Shown in pieces: positions 10,021 to 20,375 of a DNA stretch of 64,000 nucleotides. The stretch comes from Harmothoe impar (lineage: Eukaryota; Annelida; Polychaeta; Phyllodocida; Polynoidae): positions 63,447,946 through 63,511,945 of the forward strand of contig OX381720.1 in the NCBI GenBank assembly GCA_947462335.1, given 5' to 3'. The notes under the pieces are model-generated. The model did no database searches, was not told the DNA's origin, and saw only the letters and a program-made list of their open reading frames with translations. Made by a program: the position numbers and the translations under genes. Each line of letters starts with the position of its first letter. Within the stretch, counting starts at the first letter, position 1.

Positions 10021-10132
10021 GGGTTGAGAGGCGGTCCAGAGCAGACGTGAGAGCTCGGACACGACCACTGTCGCTGTGGGGAGGTGGACCCCCTTAAATC
10101 CATCAATAACACTTTTCTTGAGTGTGACAAAC

Positions 10133-13100
10133 ATGTCTTCCGAGACAGACCACCAACAGGTGGACCCTCTTCAAGAGGGCGACTCCGCTAGCGGAGGAAA
10201 TGTGGTTGTTAATCAACCTGACCTCGTGGACCAGGAATCTCTGGATTTCCTGGAACAAGGGGAGATAATGGACGTCGACGTTGACTCTCAGTCACCGCTT
10301 CGCCCTGCTAATGTCGCCGCCAATTACTTGGAAGGTCTAGACATTGAGGCCATCAGCCCTGCTGACGGTCGCGCTGATACCGGTGAAGCTGAGTATCAGG
10401 ATCAGGGTCTATTGTACCATGGGAAACCGCCGGCGGACGTTGAAAAACCCCGCCCGGCCGTACCAACCCTGGGAGGCTTCATGTCCAATTACGACGGACG
10501 TGAAGTAGAACTGCACGAGGACGTGCTAAGGCTCACGGCGGAGGGAGCTCCCCGCCGGATTGACTCACTCACGAGTCAGGCCATATTGCTCTTCCTGTTA
10601 GTGGAGGAGCAGGAGGAGATGCCCCCGGACTGGTTTGTGTACTGGGAGGCACTCCAGAAAGGACTACGCGTATGCTACTGCTTACGACGAGCTGTCTTCG
10701 ATTTACACATCGCGGACATCGACAGGTTAATGCCCGCACTCCCAATTCTGTCTTTGGACCCGAATTGTGGAGTTGCCGGGATGTTGTTGACTGGTGTCAA
10801 CAGATACCGGGCGCGAATCGGGAAACTCCGAGAGCCTAAAACCCGGAAGGAGTACGAGATTGCTGCCGCTAATACGCAGGGAATAGTCTCGTATGTCCTG
10901 GATGTAGCCACTATTGAGGACTACATGGATTCTCACCACGTCAAACGAGATATTGCCATATCTTGTTTGGTTGATGAGGCGGTTCGTACGGTACGAACCA
11001 GATCTTCCAGTGCGGAGGAGAAGGCGCGAGTAAAAGCGCTGAAAGCCACACCTAGGGGGCGCGGCAGTAAAGGTGAGAGGGGGGCCTCAAACCGGTCAAG
11101 CTCGGCTGACAGCAACCAGTCTGACGAGTTTGTCCAGGAGAGAGGACGTCAGGCTCGCCGGAACGAGAAGGCAAGATTCGCTAACTTGCCGGACTCTGTA
11201 TTAGCAGAGGGACTACCGGAACAACCTTCCGGAGGACAGCCCGGTATTCCCAGGGCTGAGGAGGTAACGGATGAGGCGATGGACATAAACGAAGCCAATA
11301 CTCCGGAACCCTCCAACACCACCACCACCACCACCCCGGCCCTTGTGGCAGACATGACCGCCGCCGCGGGAGCAGCGGCCGCCGTGGCGGCTGCGCTGGT
11401 ATTTAATCCAGCACGTCTCAGCCCTCTCCGTAGTCCGGCTCAGTCGGACCCGGAAGAGGGAGAGGTTCCGGCTAACGCTGAGGAACCAGGAAATGCCCCA
11501 GAGGACCCCATCCCGCCTAATGACGTGATGAGGCGAGTCTGGCAGAACGCTAACAATAAGTTCCGCGTGTTTATTCCCAATTCCTGGGAACAGTGTCCGA
11601 TTGGTCCCACCAATTTCGGATGTCCACCTGAGACCAACTGTAAAGGTCAAAGTGATGATGAGGATTGGATCCGGAATACCCCCCGGGACCGTCCTCCGTC
11701 TGCTTTTTATCAGCAGTGGCTAGATCAACTCAGGATCCTGCCAGACACTTACTACAGTAAGGAGCAGAAGGAAAAACTTCTTTTTGCGGTTAACCGCTGG
11801 TACAGTCAGCGGGAAAGGAATTGGTGCCCATTCGCTACATGTGTAAACACGATTGGCACAGACAGAACCGTGTTTGTAACAAAGCAACGGTTTCTGCGAC
11901 ACCTCTGTGAAAATCACATGCACCACTGTGTGGTGTATCACTGTGATATCACAGTAGGTAGGGAATCCCAGCTATGTAACGGGTGTTTAGAACCCCGGAG
12001 AGGTGAGCTTATGCGCCACATGAAGGATTGCCATAACATGGGAATCAGTGTAGCTCGCAATCGTGTGAATGCGCTACATGACGCCGTTTGTGAACAATAC
12101 AAATCACTCACGGAGGAACAAAAGGCTAAGATCCGGCCGGCAACTCCCTTCTACTGCGAGGTCGCAGATGGGAAGTTCAAAGCCAGGATTGCCAGAGTGG
12201 ACGGACGACATAAGTTCGCCATGAATGACGAGGAGTATACGGTGTTATGCACTACCCGTACTTCCCGCAGAGGTGGCGGTAGTTTCCGTCAGCCGGAAAC
12301 CCGGGGTAGTTCCCGGGGGAAGAGCCGGTCCGCCCGCGACCGCTCTCGATCTCCTGCGGTCTCACCGGGACCAAAACGGAGACATGCCGGATCCAACTTA
12401 GAGGATCTCGATAATTCCTACTATGGGAATTATCATGCCCCGGAAGGTCGCGACTATTATCGCGAGTATCCAGACCCGCTGTTTACAGACCGGAAAGATC
12501 GGAAACGTGATTCCGGTGGTCAAGCAGCGGCGACTAACATGGATTACCGTTCCAGACGTCTGAGCAGTTCAGACAGTGCCACCAGTCAACCTGACCATGG
12601 AGGTGCCCGGCCTAAAGAACCGGCTACCAGAACAAAGGCTTCCCTGCCTTTGACGTACCATCTGGGGACCACTACCAAGCTAACCCCCAGGGACGTCCGG
12701 TCGCCCACTACCCCAACTCGGGACATGCAGGGCTTGACCGTGAAAACAGAACCAAAATCACTAATCTCAGTGGTGACGCCTCGGGGCATAACTGTCCCGA
12801 AGGCTGCAGCGGTTGCGAAAGCGCCGCAAGTGGATGTTAAACCCGTGATTCCTGTAACCCAGGATCCGGTTGTCATCCAGCCAGTCGCGGGCACCTCCCG
12901 CACTGAAACTACCGGTGGCGTAAAGTTAAAATACGTCCCGATAGTCAACTACTTCTCTAGGGAAGAGAAGGCGAGCTGCGAAGTGGGACAAAGGATCGTA
13001 ACAGAATTCCAGGAGTCCCAACGCGAGCTGGCGGTGGAATATAACACCAAGATGTTAGGCCTGTTCACGCATGGCCTAAAGATTGCCCATCGGGAGGAGA

Positions 13101-13345
13101 AAGCATTAGTCGCTGTTGGCAATGCTGATTACTTGGCTAAAAAGTCAAGGGAAGCTGCTTCAGGGCAAAAGACCGCTGAAGCCGCCGCAGGGTTCGTTCA
13201 GCAAGAGAACGAGAAGTTAACCAAACGGTTACAGGACATGAACGTAAAATTTTACGGGGTGTTTGGCGTGACTATCGATACCTGGGATGGCACAGCTGAG
13301 CACGCGCTTGCTTTAATGAGGGCAAGAGATGAACCTTTAGGTTAA
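10133..13345 (+). CDS. ORF3: zinc-finger / RS-rich protein of unknown function
   Basis: 1070 residues from the ATG at 10133. The acidic N-terminal third is followed by a helical region (about residues 125-300), then disordered stretches with a Thr run and an Ala-rich segment. A Cys/His-rich block comes next, starting near residue 564 with CPFATC, then HLCENHMHH, CNGC and MRHMKDCH, and looks like two C2H2-type fingers. An Arg/Ser-rich basic stretch follows (about residues 720-760), and a coiled coil closes the protein. I see no signal peptide or membrane segment, so it is not an envelope despite its position. It could be a nucleic-acid-binding, nuclear or packaging factor. I do not recognise the family. 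Confidence 0.8.
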   Translation: MSSETDHQQVDPLQEGDSASGGNVVVNQPDLVDQESLDFLEQGEIMDVDVDSQSPLRPANVAANYLEGLDIEAISPADGRADTGEAEYQDQGLLYHGKPPADVEKPRPAVPTLGGFMSNYDGREVELHEDVLRLTAEGAPRRIDSLTSQAILLFLLVEEQEEMPPDWFVYWEALQKGLRVCYCLRRAVFDLHIADIDRLMPALPILSLDPNCGVAGMLLTGVNRYRARIGKLREPKTRKEYEIAAANTQGIVSYVLDVATIEDYMDSHHVKRDIAISCLVDEAVRTVRTRSSSAEEKARVKALKATPRGRGSKGERGASNRSSSADSNQSDEFVQERGRQARRNEKARFANLPDSVLAEGLPEQPSGGQPGIPRAEEVTDEAMDINEANTPEPSNTTTTTTPALVADMTAAAGAAAAVAAALVFNPARLSPLRSPAQSDPEEGEVPANAEEPGNAPEDPIPPNDVMRRVWQNANNKFRVFIPNSWEQCPIGPTNFGCPPETNCKGQSDDEDWIRNTPRDRPPSAFYQQWLDQLRILPDTYYSKEQKEKLLFAVNRWYSQRERNWCPFATCVNTIGTDRTVFVTKQRFLRHLCENHMHHCVVYHCDITVGRESQLCNGCLEPRRGELMRHMKDCHNMGISVARNRVNALHDAVCEQYKSLTEEQKAKIRPATPFYCEVADGKFKARIARVDGRHKFAMNDEEYTVLCTTRTSRRGGGSFRQPETRGSSRGKSRSARDRSRSPAVSPGPKRRHAGSNLEDLDNSYYGNYHAPEGRDYYREYPDPLFTDRKDRKRDSGGQAAATNMDYRSRRLSSSDSATSQPDHGGARPKEPATRTKASLPLTYHLGTTTKLTPRDVRSPTTPTRDMQGLTVKTEPKSLISVVTPRGITVPKAAAVAKAPQVDVKPVIPVTQDPVVIQPVAGTSRTETTGGVKLKYVPIVNYFSREEKASCEVGQRIVTEFQESQRELAVEYNTKMLGLFTHGLKIAHREEKALVAVGNADYLAKKSREAASGQKTAEAAAGFVQQENEKLTKRLQDMNVKFYGVFGVTIDTWDGTAEHALALMRARDEPLG

Positions 13346-13352
13346 AAAGACT

Positions 13353-13358
13353 AATAAA
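13353..13358 (+). terminator. Poly(A) signal after ORF3
   Basis: AATAAA lies eight bases after the ORF3 stop codon, followed by a T-rich stretch. Use of it would give a short ORF3 mRNA, but would cut the genomic RNA before the 3' LTR, so it must be weak or regulated if real. Confidence 0.35.
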
Positions 13359-14811
13359 AGGTTCTGAGTCTATTTCTAATTTTTTTAGGAATAGAGGAGG
13401 GAACTATAATAGTTTCCGGATAGATTAATTGTTCTTTCATTTAATCTGACGTCATAAATTGTTTATGACGGGGTTTCCCTTTTAAGGGGAGGGGCATCTT
13501 TTTAGATGCATATGGATCAACGCGGGGGGAACCTTCCGTGGAAGCTCTGGACTTACCTAACTACTCAACTCTCAACTATAGCCTACCGATGGGGAATCAG
13601 GACTCCACCGGGAAGCTACCAACCTAACGTCCCTGAAACTAACTTTTGGGATACGTTACCGTGATGTGTTCCTGATACTATTATGCTGAGTTATAAACTG
13701 TTCCCGTCCAAAGGATTACGTGTCAAACAGACAATGCTCGTGGTTCCAGTTCTACTTATCTATTTCATGAACATTCCTGGAGCTAGGATTACGTGTTAAA
13801 CGGACAGTACTCGTGGTTTCCAGCCGGATTATAATTATATATGTCATGAACTTTACTGGAGCGAGGACGGGATACTTATCGAGCTGTATACATATGAACT
13901 TACCTTCGGGTGATATTTATCCAAGAAACAGTATTAAGAAGAGGAGAGCACCTCACTCATTCGTCTATTAGAAGCGGAGAGCACCTTGACCACAACTAGA
14001 TCACCAGTAAGCTATATTTAATTGTAAGGGTTTCCTGGTACACTGCCAGGTTACTCATTAAAACGTTTTTTAATATATAAAATACATCATTATTATGTGA
14101 TACATATCACCTCAGGTGTTCCAATAAGGTATTCTCATATTTACCTTATGAATCAGGTTTCATAATATGCTACATATGAAGATTGTATGATCTGATAAGC
14201 TAGGAAACGTGGCTACCCGTAATGTTTATATGAAGTCGTTAAGACTATGTGTATATACTAAATATACCGCCAGGTATTGTCGTGTGTGTTGACTCTGTTG
14301 TATGTTGCGAGAGATATTAATACTCCGGTTATATAATCGGATTACCCGGCTTAAAACAAAGGCTGTGGTTACTGTTACCCATTGTGTGAATGTTTTCATT
14401 AAATCACAAATCAATGTAAGACGCGGGTGGTTGTGAGTCCTTATCAGGACTGGTTTTTAATAACTTTTCTGTTAAACTTAAATATATACACACCCCACGC
14501 GCATTTTTTTAATAACCGAGTAAGGAAACTTCATAAGGAAGTCATATCGAAATGTGTCAAGCCGTTCGATTGTATGTATGATATTATATTCACTTGTCAT
14601 AAAACATACCTAAATCATCTATTATGGTTGCTATTACAGTGTAATGCCATATTTATATTGAGTTTTTATGATCTCGCTTGTGTAGTATGTCGTAATAATA
14701 TGTTTACGCCCCTAGTTACTGTATAGACAATAACTATAAAGTCGTTGTTCTAAGAGGTTTTCTATATACTAGGAAAACCGTATATATATTCATTACCACC
14801 TAGTTTTGTCT
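13359..14811 (+). other. Long 3' noncoding region of the gypsy element
   Basis: About 1.45 kb without a convincing reading frame. It holds a twofold tandem repeat of about 75 bp (about 13710-13862) marked by AGGATTACGTGT and CATGAAC. The rest is AT-rich. Confidence 0.6.
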
Positions 14812-14822
14812 AGGGGGGGTAG
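14812..14822 (+). other. Polypurine tract
   Basis: AGGGGGGGTAG sits directly before the 3' LTR and is the expected primer for plus-strand DNA. The same GGGGGTAG/TGTAGGGG junction appears in the miniature element at 56545. Confidence 0.8.
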
Positions 14823-15306
14823 TGTAGGGGCATAATATTACATATTAATCTCATACACGGTATTTCCGGGTAACGTCTGTTTACTCGGCTTCTCCACCTG
14901 GAGCTAGTGCACACAGTTCCCGGGAGAGGGCGCAGGTCCTCTTCAGGTGACCGTGTGCCGCTCTCAGGTGGGCGGCCGACCCACCCACCTGGCCACGTGA
15001 CCTAAGAGCCGGTGTTATATAAGACCCATGTGTTTACCTGGAACGGCAGTCAGTGCAGGCCCGACTGACGAGAGACTTCACATGTCCAACCGTGCGGACA
15101 GAGTTGTATGCTAAGAGTTGTATACTGACCGTTTCCTCTATTTATAGAGAAACCTGATTTACCTGTGTGTATTCATTTTACACTGATCGTTCCCTAGTAA
15201 AGGAACTGGAGTTATTATTCTTGTGAATAAAGATAGATATATTCTCGCACCTGGAAACTGCCGTGATCGTTGTTCTTTAACCTAGAGTTAATTACGAACC
15301 ACCACA
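14823..15306 (+). repeat. 3' LTR of the gypsy element
   Basis: 484 bp, no difference seen from 2309-2792. The AATAAA at 15226-15231 would end the genomic RNA. Confidence 0.95.
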
Positions 15307-15376
15307 ATAATAAGACTTAGAAAATGAGGTAGCTTAATTTAGTTTTGGTCAATTATTTAAAAACACAAAAATCTAC

Positions 15377-15562
15377 CTTCACAGTCGGGGAGCTTGTCTG
15401 ACCATTTCCCAGTGTCTAGACAGGACACCAGCTGTGTTGGGGTTCTCTGTGTGGAGAACCAGTATCCTGACACACATGTAAACAGTACCCTGGTACCATA
15501 CACGGCCATGGTAGTGTTAGCTGCAGCCTTGTACACCTTCTGTACAGGTGGGCAGGTCACCT
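15377..15562 (-). CDS. Gene A exon 16: sushi (CCP) domain
   Basis: 186 bases, phase 1 to 1, 62 residues. The acceptor is CCTTACAG and the donor GAAG/GTAGAT. It has the four-cysteine CCP pattern with the FTC, GxW and final DC signatures (TCPP..., LFTCVSGYW, GKWSDKLPDC). A decayed partial copy lies just upstream in the intron. Confidence 0.88.
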
Positions 15563-15582
15563 CTGTAAGGTATTAGACAATG

Positions 15583-15675
15583 ATACACACACGTGAACAT
15601 TATCCTGGAACCATACACTGCTTTAATAGTGTTAGCTTCAGCCTAATCAACACTCTGTAGTCGGGCAGGTCACCA
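15583..15675 (-). pseudogene. Decayed duplicate of sushi exon 16
   Basis: The stretch from GATACACACACGTGAACA to GGGCAGGTCACC follows the first part of exon 16 base by base with many changes (compare 15468-15560). It lacks a usable frame and splice sites. It is a relic of tandem exon duplication. Confidence 0.65.
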
Positions 15676-16177
15676 AGGACAAGAAGAAAAAAAAACTATA
15701 CAACTAATCCACACAAGCAATTTCTGTAAACAATTGAATTTTCAAGTAAAATAAAGATATTTAGTTCTTAAAAGACACTTCACTGCTGCTTTGAATATCA
15801 CAGATTGCACTATTATTTACACTTTTATACATTTCTCATATGTATACAATTCAACTGGCAAAGTACATATATGATATACTGGATTCGATGTAATAAGGAC
15901 CCTCCCCCTAATAAGCATCCCCCCTTTTTGGTTCATCTTTAGACAAGAACAAAGGCTCAAATTTCAAGATTTTTGAGGCAATCAAACTCTTAGTACTAAA
16001 AAGTCCAGGGCGCTTATTATGTTGGATACGGTGTGAATAGACAAAGATGAAAAATAAGCACACAGGGACACTTGCTTTAGTCTGTTTGCAGGGTTATTTC
16101 AAGTGTTGAAGGGGTTACGGTATAATTCATACAAAAATATGATCATATATAATTGGGGAGTTTTAGAGCGAGCTCAC
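15676..16177. other. Intron 15 sequence
   Basis: AT-rich intron DNA with an A-run near 15690. No other repeat or exon was recognised. Confidence 0.5.
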
Positions 16178-16363
16178 CCAGGCAGGCTGGGATGTCTGTA
16201 GTGTTCCAGTCTCCTGTCCCAGTACAAGTTAGGACCTTAGTCTTGCTGCCATCTGGGTACCTGTAGCCCACCTCACAGGTCACACTGACTGAGCTCCCAG
16301 AGTGTGTACTGCTGCTGCTGATGGTGGTGTGGTCATAGTAAGGCACTGGATTGCAGCCTCCAG
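16178..16363 (-). CDS. Gene A exon 15: sushi (CCP) domain
   Basis: 186 bases, phase 1 to 1, 62 residues, acceptor CTTGCAG, donor CTGG/GTGAGC. Four cysteines, VTCEVGYRYPDG and GTGDWN define a standard CCP domain. A Ser-rich insert (ISSSSTHSGSS) precedes the second cysteine. Confidence 0.9.
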
Positions 16364-16672
16364 CTGCAAGTTGTATCATGTGATTTCATTACATCAACAA
16401 ATGACACAGCAATTTTGATTATAGTACCATACTGCTCCAGAGTCTCATTTGCTTGATTTTCATTGTACAGGTGTGACTAAGGGACGAGATGCAGAAACAT
16501 AAATCTAAATTATCTTTCTCATTATCTTAAATTATACAACTGATATCCTGTATTGTTGACCTCTCTATGAATTTATTACTACAGTAATGAATGGATGGAA
16601 AGTGGCCGCATTAACTACCCCAAAACACTAAACATTGAATACCACTAGAATATTGGTAAGAGATACACCGAC
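16364..16672. other. Intron 14 sequence
   Basis: Ordinary AT-rich intron. Nothing else was recognised. Confidence 0.5.
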
Positions 16673-16819
16673 CTGAGCAGGGACTGATAGGAGGACTCAG
16701 AGATCCTGTGGATGTACAAACAGACACAGAGTGTGTGAGACCAGTCTTCTGTCTCTGGTTCTTGTCACATCTTGTCTCCTTCCTGTCACCATACAGCAGG
16801 TCATTGTGGCAACCAGTAG
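16673..16819 (-). CDS. Gene A exon 14: short degenerate sushi-like module
   Basis: 147 bases, phase 1 to 1, 49 residues, acceptor CTCTTCCAG, donor TCAG/GTCGGT (weaker than the others). It keeps four cysteines (TGCHND, TRCDK, SVCTS, SPCS) at roughly CCP spacing but lacks the usual tryptophan before the last cysteine. It may be a divergent CCP or another small disulfide module. Confidence 0.7.
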
Positions 16820-17039
16820 CTGGAAGAGATATATGGATTTTTGCTGATTATTTTTTATACTGATATTTTTTTTCAGATTTCCTAAATAGCTTTACAGGTT
16901 GTATTGCCTAGAACTTTTGAGGTATTGAGCTGTCATTCATATTCAAGCAAGTGCCGCATACATGGCCTTTGAGGTTCTATGTCTTTCTTTGTATCTACAG
17001 AAGAAGAAAATATGATTGGTTAAAAGGGAAATTACTTAC

Positions 17040-17222
17040 GGAAACAAAAGTCCAACTGACTTGACCAGTCCCCTGTACCTAGACAGAGAACACTGCGGAC
17101 ACGGCTGCCATCCTTGAACGTGTGACCAACATGGCAGGTTAGTGTGACAGTGACACCAATATACCTGTCCTCAGTGCTCAGACTCCATGGGTTACTTGTG
17201 TCTATGGCAGGACACTTGATAA
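17040..17222 (-). CDS. Gene A exon 13: sushi (CCP) domain
   Basis: 183 bases, phase 1 to 1, 61 residues, acceptor CCCTTCAG, donor TTCC/GTAAGT. KCPAID, LTCHVGHTFKDGS, LCLGTGDWSS and a final DFC show the CCP fold pattern. Confidence 0.9.
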
Positions 17223-17438
17223 CTGAAGGGAAGGATAATTATGATACATGTAATCAATAAGTCTTTTGCCTCAAAGTTCCTGGAGATTTTTATATCTTCA
17301 GACATACTCTAAATAAACTACATCGGTGTAGATTTGGTAAAAAAAGAATAGAATGCACTACATCTAGCCTTTGGGACATTTTAAATAACTAGAAACTAGA
17401 AACTAATCAATAATGAAACTAGATATGAAAATACTCAC

Positions 17439-17606
17439 TATTACAGTTGGTTATCTGTGGAGTCCAAGTTCCTTGGGGTGAACAGAGAATTGTTTTACTT
17501 GTTGTTCCATCGTCAAACGTGAAACCTTGCTTACAGGTGTAGATGTAGCTGCTCTGTGATACCATCTGAACCAGGACGTCCCTCACCACAGGGCTCTGGG
17601 GGCACT
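17439..17606 (-). CDS. Gene A exon 12: sushi (CCP) domain
   Basis: 168 bases, phase 1 to 1, 56 residues, acceptor GTTTCACAG, donor AATA/GTGAGT. It begins ECPQSP and contains YTCKQGFTFDDGTT and GTWTPQITNC. It resembles exon 10 closely, which suggests duplication of this module across the mucin exon. Confidence 0.9.
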
Positions 17607-17754
17607 CTGTGAAACAGATGAGTATAAATCCTAACAATACAAGTAGGAGAGGAAGTTGTCTCTACACTTTAAGAAAGCATTTTCTGTATAACTTTCCCAT
17701 TGAAGGTGATAAATATATCTTTTTTATCAGATTTGTGAGGAATAAAGGAGTCAC

Positions 17755-18705
17755 CTTTTCCAGCTGTAGGTTCTGTTTGACCTGTGGGAGGTGCAGGTCT
17801 TGTAGCAGCCTGTGTAGTGGCAGGGGTCTCAGTAGCAGCACTTGTGCTGGCCGTGGTAGTGACAGCCGCAGGAGGAGGTAGGGCAGTCGCTGCAGATAGT
17901 GGTGTGGTGCTGGCAGAAGTCACCATGCCAGTAGCTGTAACAGTGACAGCCTCAGTGCTAGTGGCGTCAGTGTCTGTCTTGACAACATCAGGTTGGGTGG
18001 TGACGAATTTAGGTGTGGTGGTGACAACATCAAGCGTGGTGGTGACAACATCAGATTTGGTTGTGGCAACATCAGGTGTGGTGAGAACAGCCACAGGTTT
18101 GGTGGTGACAACCTCAGATTTGGTGGCGACATCATCAGGTTTGGTTGTGACAACATCTGGTTTGGTAGTGATGGCATAAGCTTTAGTGGTGACAGCCTCA
18201 GCTTTAGTGGTGACAACATCAGGTTTGGTTGTGACAACATCAGGTTTGGTTGTGACAACATCAGGTTTGGTGGTGACAACATCATTTTTGGTGGTGACAG
18301 CCCCAAGTTTGCTGGTAACAACACCAGTTTCAGTGGTAAAAGCCCCAGGTTTGGTGGTGACAACAACAGGTGTGGTACTGACAACCTCTTCTTTAGTGCT
18401 GACAACATCAGTTTTGGTAGTGATGGTATAAGCTTTAGTGGTGACAGCCTCAGATTTTGGTTTGGTGGTGACATCATTTTTGGTGGTTAAAACACCAGTT
18501 TCAGTGGTAACAGCCTCAGCTTTAGTGGTGACAGCATCAGGTTTGGTTGTGACAACATCAGGTTTGGTGATAACAACATCAGGTTTGGTGATAACAACAT
18601 CAGGTTTAGTAGTGACAGCAACATGTGTTGTGGTCATGCCAACAGGTGTGGTAGTGACAGCATCAGTTGGTATGGGTGTAGAAGCAGTAGAAGTAGTCTC
18701 TGCTG
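17755..18705 (-). CDS. Gene A exon 11: mucin-like Thr-rich repeat region
   Basis: 951 bases in one open phase-1 exon, 317 residues. It is built mainly from five-to-six residue units of the type TTKPDVV, with variants ending DAV, EAV, GVF and YAI. The final part is Pro/Ala/Thr-rich. The Thr density predicts heavy O-glycosylation and an extended stalk between lectin and sushi parts. Acceptor CCAACAG, donor AAAAG/GTGACT. The repeats keep frame throughout, so length change is probably by whole units. The opposite strand is also open in several frames because of the 18-base periodicity; those are shadows. Confidence 0.88.
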
Positions 18706-18778
18706 CTGTTGGAGAGACATATCCACAAGGACATATTATATTCACCATCAATGGATCTCACACCTTCTTATATTTTGG

Positions 18779-18978
18779 ATACTTTCATTTGTACTGGGTA
18801 TCATTTCTTGGTGAAAATTTCTCAAACTCCCAAGCCTAGTGTCTAACCCCCCTGGTGGTACCGGGGGGGCTATGCATCTAGCCCTCTCTATAGAGTTGAG
18901 TGGCTTTCCACAACAGGGTTGACCACACCGCTTCTCGCCTGCCGGTCCTCTTGGACGGCACAGACATACTTTCATTTG
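18779..18978 (-). mobile_element. Retroposon (SINE-like) with 13-bp target duplications
   Basis: A 174-bp insertion (18792-18965) is flanked by exact direct repeats ATACTTTCATTTG (18779-18791 and 18966-18978). It contains a palindromic CCCCCCTGGTGGTACC block. The long perfect duplication implies target-primed insertion. I could not identify the SINE family, and orientation is uncertain. Confidence 0.6.
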
Positions 18979-20186
18979 CAGTAGTTACATATACAGATGT
19001 CCATGATGATCTGTTTGATTGACAGGTTTCTCCAGGAGTGGTACCTTGGATCATATCACAAAAAGGTGGAGAAACCAGGAAATCAGACTGATTAGAAGGA
19101 ATCTCTGTGTTTATTTCTTGTAGTTATTGATAAATGTTATTTAAAACCAACATTCAAAGATTGATTCATAGCTATTTTAGTGACATGATCATGGAGAAAC
19201 ACCCCACGGAGAATAAGCATCAGTTTCCCCAAGGGGCAGTGGAGAATGGCCGTTCTAGTACTTAAGCATAGTAAGTTTTTTTCTCCACATGAAATATAAA
19301 CATAGTTATGCTGGTTGGGCCAAAAAAAAAGAATGTGTGTTTCAGGTTACCCGACCCAGCATTGACCCTAAAAATCTTTATCAAATTTTCAAAAAATTCT
19401 ATTTCAGAGACGATTTTGATAGACTGGGAGTCAATGCTCTTGTCTGTGAGTCGGAGCTGGAGTTTGTGAGTAAATTGTTGACCCTACCCCAGAAATTGTT
19501 ACCCCAAAAAACAAGTTATGTTTCAATTAAATTTTGGGCTATTTTAGAGTGAATTTGAAAGTCCATGAGTGAACGTTGTTTAGGGTAAGTAGGCCCTGAA
19601 GTTTGCGAGTCAATTCTTTTCTGGGCATATTTAAAAAGAAAAGAATTTAAAAAAAATCCAACCTACCCTACCTAGATTATGTAACCTGAAACACAGTTTT
19701 TTAGGCCTTGGTAAGAATGGCTCATAAACCTCACTTGGTCGAGCCGTGGACCTAGATATGCCTTGTTTACCTTCCTCACGGTCGGTAACCATAAACGACA
19801 CCTCATGCACAAATAGAATATTTAGCATGTTTGAAAAGCTACTTATTCAGATGTCCAGTTCAAGGTAGCAACCTGACTCATAATTCCTAAATGCAAGACT
19901 AGGAATCACAGGTAATGAAGCTTGAAAATCTGTCAGAGGAAATATATACAAATGTACAATCATATTTTGGTTTATTTCCATACACACCTGATATTGTTAA
20001 TCTCATAAAATAATGTATCTGGCCTTTTTATAAAGTTTCTGATAACTGGGCTGAAACTACCAGGCATATAGACAGGGTTGCACACTAACGTGCTGAATCA
20101 TCAGGAATGTCTATACATTGACAAAGTGACTGTATTTCAGAGATGGGAAGAAAGCATCAACATATGTGTTCTGACTGATTACTTAC
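18979..20186. other. Intron 10 sequence
   Basis: Intron DNA between the mucin exon and sushi exon 10. It includes TCTCCACATG-type low-complexity stretches around 19260-19560. No coding exon with fitting phase was found. Confidence 0.5.
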
Positions 20187-20375
20187 TGGTACTGGTGCAG
20201 TTAGTTAATTTTGGGTTCCAGGTTCCTTCCAAGTCACAAAGACTTGTTCTCATCATCGTGTTGACACCATCCTCAAACTGGAATCCTGCAGTGCATGTGT
20301 AGACATAGGCGGTGGGGGTCTGCATGATAACAGCCCTCCCACTCAGCACAGGGGGACTCAGGCACTGGGGACTCA
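20187..20375 (-). CDS. Gene A exon 10: sushi (CCP) domain
   Basis: 189 bases, phase 1 to 1, 63 residues, acceptor ACTTGACAG, donor ACCA/GTAAGT. QCLSPPVLSG, YTCTAGFQFEDG and GTWNPKLTNC match the CCP pattern. It is the first sushi module after the lectin part. Confidence 0.9.

Larger units (their letters stand above)
2305..15310 (+). mobile_element. Complete Ty3/gypsy-type LTR retrotransposon with an extra ORF
   Basis: A 12,998-bp element (2309-15306) is flanked by ATAA target duplications (2305-2308 and 15307-15310). Order: LTR, PBS, gag, -1 frameshift signal, pol (protease, reverse transcriptase, RNase H, integrase), internal TATA promoter, ORF3, a long 3' noncoding tract, polypurine tract, LTR. 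The order RT-RNaseH-integrase makes it Ty3/gypsy rather than Ty1/copia. The two 484-bp LTRs show no difference on reading and all ORFs are open, so the insertion is recent and may be active. It lies antisense to the host lectin gene, inside its intron 16. Confidence 0.95.

Noticed and set aside
10133..13345. ORF3 as a retroviral-type envelope gene
   Set aside because: No signal peptide, membrane anchor or furin-type site; it has Cys/His fingers and a basic RS tract instead.
17784..18839. Plus-strand Val/Ser/Gly-rich frames across the mucin exon
   Set aside because: Shadows of the minus-strand Thr-rich coding repeat, which has matching splice phases.
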